DNA from: Sarocladium kiliense
Taxonomy: Eukaryota; Ascomycota; Sordariomycetes; Hypocreales; Sarocladiaceae
NCBI GenBank assembly: GCA_030734395.1
Contig: JAUZTG010000020.1
Location: 992,001 to 1,056,000 of the forward strand
Length of the DNA stretch: 64,000 bases
Direction of reading: 5' to 3'
Below the pieces are notes generated by a model. That model was given only the letters and a program-made list of their open reading frames with translations. It ran no database searches and was not told the DNA's origin. A program made the position numbers and the translations under genes. Shown here piece after piece: positions 57,834 to 64,000 of this stretch; position 1 is the stretch's first letter, and every line of letters starts with the position of its first letter.

Positions 57834-58360
57834 CGGGATGCCCCCTTGTGTGTTTGGCATTTTGGCATATTCCACATTTCATTTTCCTCATTTCGTTGGA
57901 TTCAAAAACTTTTTAAAGCAAGGCATATATCTGCATGTAATTGACCTGATCTGTGTCTGGATAAGATCCATTGGGGAGTTTGGACTTGGCGTCATCTTTG
58001 GTTCTGTCTGTACGTAGCCAGCGAGGCGGGCGGGCTTTCTTTGCGGTTTCATTTTATGACATGACTTGACATGAATTTACGATGATTTCAATGTTCAGTT
58101 GCGATATTCGCATACGCGTGTGAATGTGATTTGCCCATTTCCCTAATATCCTGAATCCGATTGTGTGACGTTTGTTTCTGCTATGTTTTCATCCTGTGTT
58201 GCCTAACTCATTCCTGCAATGCTCATGATTGCAATCTCGTTCCTCACATCCTCGATCCGGATCTCCTTTCACTGACTCCCGTCTCCCTATGTCATCCATC
58301 CATCCACTGGGTCCTCCGCCAAGCATGCCCGAATCGAAGGTCCCGATACAAACTCTCGTT
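57834..58360. other. 3' flank, no gene recognised
   Basis: AT-richer trailer of the DUF8035-type gene. Confidence 0.5.
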
Positions 58361-59819
58361 CTACTCCTTCAACGTGTCAATTCTCAGAAACGTGCCGTCC
58401 TCCTGGCGCCGAGAGGATGGCAAGCCTTGGGCTTGGCCGTGGTTCTGAGAAGAACGTGCTCTCTGTCTTGAGCTGGTGTATCGATCGAATGATGAATGGC
58501 CTGAGAGATTGCCTGGGCTGAGCGGGTTGTATCTAGTCTGGAAGTATCGAGGAAGGTGGGCGTTGCTGCGATTGAGACAGGGCGCAGGGGACCAACAGCA
58601 TCGTACTTGGTCCCGTTCTGCATGGATACGCCGCTCTGGGGCCTCAGGGGTAAGATCATAGCGAGGAGAGGGCGTTCCGAAGCGCTTGATGGTTCGGGAG
58701 ACTGTATCGAAGACCATCGCCAGGAGCCTGGGGTCTGTCGGTCTTCTCCGTCGTCATTATCGAGAAGCTCGATGGGATTGCTGTAAGTTCAAGGAGATCT
58801 CGAGTCAGTTTCACTTGCACATGTCATCTTCGGTCCGAAACGGAGATGATATTACTCACCGAAATGTGTCTCCGGCATGTCTCCTAGTTGAGCCAGGCGA
58901 TGGGGCCGAGATTGGGGGCGTCAAAGGGCCATGATTGCCTCTGGTACATCGATGAGAAGCATTGTCACCATCACTAGCATTGACGCTTCAGACAGAGCTT
59001 CGTCGAGCTCTGGCTGGGAAGACAGGAGGAGAATTAGTATCACCGGTCCAGTCGCTCGCCAGCCATCGTTGTGTCCAGGCCGGCCACTTGTATGCCCCCT
59101 CGACAATCCCGAGAGATCCGTCGGCAATGAAACTATTCAGAAGCCTCTGAGCCTTACCCTTCACTTTGTCGAAGAAGAGGTTGTACAGTTCCATTTCGGG
59201 ATAAACGAGCTTGAGGTTGATCAGCAGATCCATGTACTTGGGCTGCAAAAAGGTTGTCAGAGCTCCTGTCATCTTGCCACAGAGCTGGGGGAGACAACAG
59301 AAAGAAATTGAGGCTTGCGGAACTTACGTGGTTCTTCGCTCCTTCATATGATTATACTAAATGCTACTCACTGAAGCTACGTTACCCATCTTACCAATTG
59401 ATTCGCATATTGAAGACAAGGGTTCCTGAACACCACTCAGCTCCCCAGCTTCAAGTTTGCAATTCAGGCAGACCTGCATACCAGAGAGAGCCGCCATTTG
59501 TACCCAACACAGCATCTGTTTCTTGACGTTAAACCAGCGTTTAGTTCAGCCAGTCAGCCAGCCAGCCAACCAATGGCGCTGGTGGGGTGGCGGCTCACTT
59601 ACAACCACCCTCCCCCTCCGCCGCCATCAGGGCGTCAATGTAACGTTCTGATATGCTAACTCGCCTGCCTCCTTCATCTTCAGCCCTATTAGCAGCAACA
59701 CTGCCCGAAGCTGCAGCCGGCAGGGAGTCAGAACGGCGGGGGTGGAGGTGAGGGGCTCTCTGGCCGGGATGCACGGCACGAGTGACCCCTGGCACTGCAG
59801 GATCGGCTTGACGATGCAC
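58361..59819 (-). CDS. putative multi-exon gene, model unresolved
   Basis: Coding-like minus-strand segments and good splice signals are present, but I could not build one consistent model. The best exon begins at 59242 after a CTTTTTGCAG acceptor and reads PKYMDLLINLKLVYPEMELY with strong C/G third-position bias; it can stay open to 58988. Upstream pieces include one ending in a GTAAGT donor near 59606 (frame ISERYIDALMAAEGEG). Downstream there is an acceptor with ACTAAT branch and CCCAG near 59008, and a disordered acidic region NPIELLDNDDGED after a TTACAG acceptor near 58779. No family is recognised. It may be a regulator-like protein with a disordered tail, or the remains of one. Confidence 0.4.
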
Positions 59820-60052
59820 GGAAGCGTGAAGCTTGTGAAGTGGACGGGGGGTCAGAGTTCGTAAACAAGACTAGGGCATAGTTGCGCGTCAACAAGCGAC
59901 GAATACGACGAACCTTTGAATATAAGAGGGTTGACAGTCTGTCTTGTCTTCTGTGTTCTCTCAGCACTCAAACCGACGAGATCAGATTGTCCAAGGCACA
60001 ACTTCGCAGTGTTCCATCGTATCGCTCAATCATCCCAATAGCGCAGGACAAG

Positions 60053-60439
60053 ATGTCTTCATTGACTATCACACCCAGGTCCTTGACCACTACTTCCTCT
60101 CACCTCGAGATCACCTTCACCGTCACCAACCCAATCTCCGCAGCCAGCAGCGTCTCAGCAGGAAACCCCATCGCACCAGCAACCTATCTCCAACTCTCAT
60201 TTGACTTCGGCGGTGACATCGTTGTGTTTCCCGAGGAGGCTATGTTCACTCCCCGAGACATCGTACCTGCACTGAATGGTGAAGAAGGCGAAATGACCAT
60301 CAGGATGGAGCGAACTGGAGTGCCTAAGAAGGGGACTTTGAAGCCGGAGGTGAAGATTCACGGGTGGAAGGGGGAGAAGATATTGGGAAGCTGGGAGGTT
60401 GGCAGGGTGGGTGGTGAGACTGAAGTGGCTGTTCGCTGA
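60053..60439 (+). CDS. small conserved-looking protein of unknown function
   Basis: Single exon of 128 residues from the ATG at 60053 (MSSLTITPRSLTT). The frame is open upstream to 59882, but a TATA-like ATATAAG at 59921 and leader-type codons favour the later ATG. The sequence alternates beta-strand-like stretches (LEITFTVTNPI, TYLQLSFDFGGDIVVFP, EGEMTIRMERTG, EVKIHGWKGEKILGSWEVGRV), suggesting a small beta-sandwich. There is no signal peptide, membrane segment or catalytic motif. I do not recognise a family. Confidence 0.6.
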   Translation: MSSLTITPRSLTTTSSHLEITFTVTNPISAASSVSAGNPIAPATYLQLSFDFGGDIVVFPEEAMFTPRDIVPALNGEEGEMTIRMERTGVPKKGTLKPEVKIHGWKGEKILGSWEVGRVGGETEVAVR

Positions 60440-61514
60440 GTATTAGCTTCATCGTGCATCGGTTTGGTCAGGTAGGCGGCGCTGTTCAACAAGATTCTCA
60501 TAATGTGACTGCATGAAGACTCGGTTGATACTCATGTTCGTTTCCAGCGAACTCGAAGTTTCTTAAAGGAGCGTCTTGCGTTTGGTCTTATTCCGTATAT
60601 GTGTCGTCTCTTCACTGGGCCACGGGAGGCTGTCCTCTCCATCCTCACATCGTGTCCCCTTGCTCTTCATCCATCGATCGCCGTTTTCGCAATGTCCGTT
60701 GTCCAATCGGTCCACGTATTGGTTGAACAATACTTTATGTCGAATTCCACAATCGCCGTCGATAATGCCTGGCAATATTGGATACCACCTCCGGCCTTCA
60801 CCATTTTCCGTTCGTATACGCTGCTCGCCTTCCGTACCTCTCCAATCGGCATGGTGTTGCTCATAGCTCATTTCTCTTTACCGCATTTGCCACATGTTGA
60901 AGCCGTCGCTAGATCTCTGGCATTGTTGAAGGCCACATAGTCTCTCACGCACACCACTTAAATCTCCCCGTTTCGCCACCGACTCGAAACAATGCTTCAC
61001 TTTGCTGTGAACCCTTTCGCAAGTTCATTTCTACTCCCACATCTTGTCAGAATTCTTTTCCTGGGGACCTCGCTTTCATCCATATTCGACGGGATTCGCC
61101 GTGATCCGAGACTTCGGTAAACGCTGAAGGTCGTAGATGCGGGCGTCAAGCATGTCCCGGTCATCTATGGCCAGCTCATCTCCTGAAGACTTGAATAGGT
61201 TCTCAGATGCAAGGCATAAAGTTTCACCTTGTTCGAGATGCAAAGGGAGTAATGGTCCAGCCCTCTCCATGTAGATCAACACCTAGCTTTTCAAGAGGAT
61301 GTCACCTCGGCTTCTGTACAGACACCCGAACAGAAGCCGGAATGGATTCTCTAGAGAAACCAGAGATAGATTTGCATGGAGGACTGCAATCCATCACTCC
61401 CTTCGGATCTCACACAAGGTGTCGCTCGACGTCCTGCATCCAAGCGTATGGCTACCATATGTCATCTATACACCAATGATGGTGCAGCAATTCTCACATT
61501 GGGGGAGGTTCACT
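60440..61514. other. intergenic, no gene supported
   Basis: Overlapping open frames on both strands at 60563-60940 mirror each other and show no domain. A minus-strand frame at 61076-61282 could be a 3' exon of the RNase III-like gene, but I cannot join it. Confidence 0.4.
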
Positions 61515-62028
61515 TCAGAACGTTACCTGTCCTTCGAAGATTAGTCCCAGTGCCCTCATGACACGGCTAGAAGCTTCATAACCGCCATCCAAGAAGACAG
61601 CACCGATCACAGCCTCAACAGCTGTCGCTTTGGTATTGTTCGCCAGAGCTCGCACTCCTGGTGCCGGAAGAACGCAGGGCGTCAGGCCGTTCTCGTCGCA
61701 TTTTCCCGCAAGGACGTCGTTCGAGGCATGGCTCTTCAACGCATCGGTTGTGTCACCTTTACCAATCATGTCAACTCTCGAACTCAGCTTCTGGGGTGAG
61801 TCGGAGAATCTTACCCTTGCTGAGGCCCATTTGACGGCTCTCAATTCCTATTCCAGCTTGCAGAATGGCATCTCCAAGGAACCCAAGTGAGGCATTTCCT
61901 TGGTACGTAAATTTCCCAGCTGCGTCAAGGCGTCGGTTACCAGCTGCCGTCAGTGCCTCCTCAAGAAGCATCACATCTTCGAACACATAGCCGAGAATCA
62001 GCTGGGCCTGCGTGCAGCGAGTATCCAT
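61515..62028 (-). CDS. RNase III-fold protein with degenerate active site
   Basis: Exons 62028-61815 and 61756-61515 join over a 58-nt intron (GTAAGA donor, GGTAAAG acceptor). The product has about 151 residues if the frame ends at 61515. If the GTAACG at 61526 is a donor, more exons follow. The RNase III fold is visible: AQLILGYVFEDVMLLEEALT, NASLGFLGDAIL, and the last helix TKATAVEAVIGAVFLDGGYEASSRVM. In the signature NxxLEFLGD the metal-binding Glu is Gly here, so RNA cleavage is unlikely. Similar small fungal proteins are annotated as RNase III domain proteins. The start is the ATG at 62028 (MDTRCTQAQ); the frame is open further upstream. Confidence 0.7.
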
Positions 62029-64000
62029 CACTACGGTGTCGGTTTCGTAAGGTAAAAGGATTGATTGGTTGTGCACTGGATCGCGTGCGATGATGTTGAG
62101 TGGCACAAGGTTTTGCACACTCTGCGCAAGACACCACGCTCTTATATCTTACATTCGAAATCAACGAACACGTCCTTTGCGAGTGATTGACATAGCAGTC
62201 AACTGAATGCCCAACAAAAGCACTTGATGCCCGATGAAACCTGCAAGAGCTTGCATATAGCAAGCCACTAAGGACCACGACCTAAAGAGCACTTGTTACG
62301 GGCTTTGCTCGACTCGGATCGAATTGCAGGAAAATCGGTAGATGCACTTCACTGACAAGGGCTCCTCAGAGCCAGACTGTAGTCGTGACCTAAATCAAGT
62401 TGGAAGATCCCGGAACGCTATCATCACTTGTTTGCAATGGTCCAACCTCCTGGTGAGTCCAGCCTCCAACCTCAATCAAGAGGAAACTCAATGTCTCACA
62501 TCCCTCTCCCACGCCCCCCCCCCCCCCTCACCGCTTGCCGCAGAACCGTTACACTCTGTGACTCAAGCCTAATCCAAGACCCTCCACTGTTGTCTTAAGA
62601 CGTGGCGAGAGCACAGAGGAGAGAAGAAAAGGAGCTGTGGGCGGCAACCTGACGAGGCTAGAATAAGGAGGGTGAGAGAATACGGGCCTTGCGAGAGAGG
62701 GTGCTGCCGGGGAAGTCAGCCGGCAACAACGCTATCTGGCGGTCAACTATGTCGTTGCTTTTCCCGTAGTTTCCAGCTCGTACGAGCCTTGCTGATAATA
62801 CCGGCTTACTATACGCGGAGGTTGGTCGCCACCCGCAGTCTGCCCCGTGGCGGTGTGGCAGGCCTTCAGGGAAAAAGTAACGAAGCAACGAGTGACGTGA
62901 TAGAGAGTTGAGGGGAGGGGGGGGCTGGCCAATGTTGACTCCGGGAAACATCATTCACGGCTGAATATCGCACTTTGCCGCAGTGGCTGAACCTATCGCA
63001 GGCAACTTGTGCTTCACACCGCCACCCTGTGACCACGATACCCCCTCACTGCGTTGTCTTGCTATGGTGTAAGACCAGCAGCCGTGTTGAGCCATCAGCT
63101 TTGTCATGATGCATCAGCATCGATCTCGACCACTGATCAGCCTTGGACGATCTACCTCGGATAGATCCTTCCAGGCATCGCTAATGCTTGGTCAGGTTGG
63201 GTAGATGAGGGGCATGCGAGAAAGTTGCAACATCTCGGTTGACGGGAGCATCTGAAGCACTTCATGGCCGGTTCTCGCGGATTCCTCCGAGAGCCACCAT
63301 CGGATTGGTATCGAGAAAAGTGAATGTGTGCTGGCACTGCCGTCTTTCGGCTTTCCAGGTTCTTGGGATTCTTACACAAGCTTAGACTCACCGCCCATCA
63401 GCCACTAGATAATCGAACCTACGTGCCGCTTGTTTCATCCCAAGACTACCTTGCAGTCACCGTGCAACCTGGAAATTGCATATACCATGTGACTTCGTGT
63501 TGGGTCGAGAAATCTGACTAGCTGTTCAACGCTGATAGTGGTGAAGCAGTCTGCCAGCCCTACCAAGTACAGAAGTTACCCTGCACCCCGTTCTGGAAAC
63601 CAAATGGGCAGGGAAGGACGCAAAAGCTGCAGTAAAACAATGTGGAATGGAAGTCATTTGTATGAACACATTTTGAGGCGAAATGATGTTGTTTTTTGAA
63701 ATATAAAGGGATATGACCCAGTCCTTGCTGCGATTTGTATCCTAATTGTGGTCAGATTCGCTGCGGCATCGTCGATAGCTTTCAAACATGCAGCCGTATC
63801 GAAAACACCTGCCTCAAGACTTACACGTTCGGATGATGCATACCTTCGAAACTGTCGACAGCAACCCCTGGTCACTTGCATTTGGCCCAGCAGAAGGACT
63901 TCCCATGTGTGTAGATGCGATGCAGACAGCTTGCAGGCGCCATGCAGGTACTACCCTCGTCGATGGCTGGGTACGACTGCATCTGCGCGTTGCTGTTTGG
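62029..64000. other. right end of window, no gene recognised
   Basis: No frame with a recognisable domain is found. The segment contains a 14-C homopolymer at 62514-62527. The frames at 62658-62954 and 63654-63881 (minus) have no support. Confidence 0.45.
62514..62527 (+). repeat. poly-C run of 14
   Basis: Uninterrupted cytosines, flanked by ordinary sequence. It could be a sequencing-sensitive site. Confidence 0.8.

Overview
The window is nuclear DNA of a filamentous ascomycete (Pezizomycotina). The genes have short introns (about 49-97 nt) with GTAAGT-type donors and CTAAC/CTGAC-like branch points. A Woronin-body Hex1 gene, a fungal annexin XIV-type gene and a fungal C2H2/fungal_trans regulator fix the group. 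Class is not certain; Dothideomycetes is a guess. All gene models below were spliced by hand from reading frames and splice signals.

Region 1 (1-31 kb) is mostly housekeeping sequence. It holds a CorA-like protein cut by the left edge (minus), a methyltransferase-like protein (plus), an annexin (plus) facing Rqc2 (minus), and a decayed alpha-galactosidase. These are followed by an acyl-protein-thioesterase-like hydrolase (minus), Hex1 (plus), bleomycin hydrolase (plus), a secreted beta-propeller protein (minus), a bZIP-like regulator (plus) and a GRF-type zinc-finger protein ending in a prenylation box (plus).

Region 2 (about 29-52.6 kb) looks like one co-regulated metabolic cluster. Its genes encode 3-hydroxyisobutyrate-dehydrogenase-like, TRI12-type MFS transporter, scytalone-dehydratase-like, CocE/S15 hydrolase, C2H2/fungal_trans regulator, extended SDR reductase, an unrecognised 119-residue protein, FAH-family hydrolase, flavin monooxygenase and DUF3500 proteins. 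Nearly every promoter in this block carries GYGGGGA (reverse TCCCCRC), often as inverted pairs. The two zinc fingers of the cluster regulator are predicted by the zinc-finger code to bind GNGGGG. This regulon is the most interesting signal in the window. The set suggests breakdown or tailoring of an aromatic or polyketide-type ester: ester hydrolysis, flavin hydroxylation, reduction, acylpyruvate-type C-C hydrolysis and export. No polyketide synthase or other backbone enzyme is present.

The cluster is interrupted at 35.45-38.87 kb by an extremely AT-rich block bounded by imperfect terminal inverted repeats. It looks like a RIP-degraded transposon. It encloses an LTR-like relic and an intact, normal-composition 2EXR-domain gene.

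Region 3 (52.6-64 kb) carries a large disordered DUF8035-type protein (plus), an unresolved minus-strand gene, a small conserved-looking protein (plus) and an RNase III-fold protein with a degenerate active site (minus). The last 2 kb hold nothing I can support.
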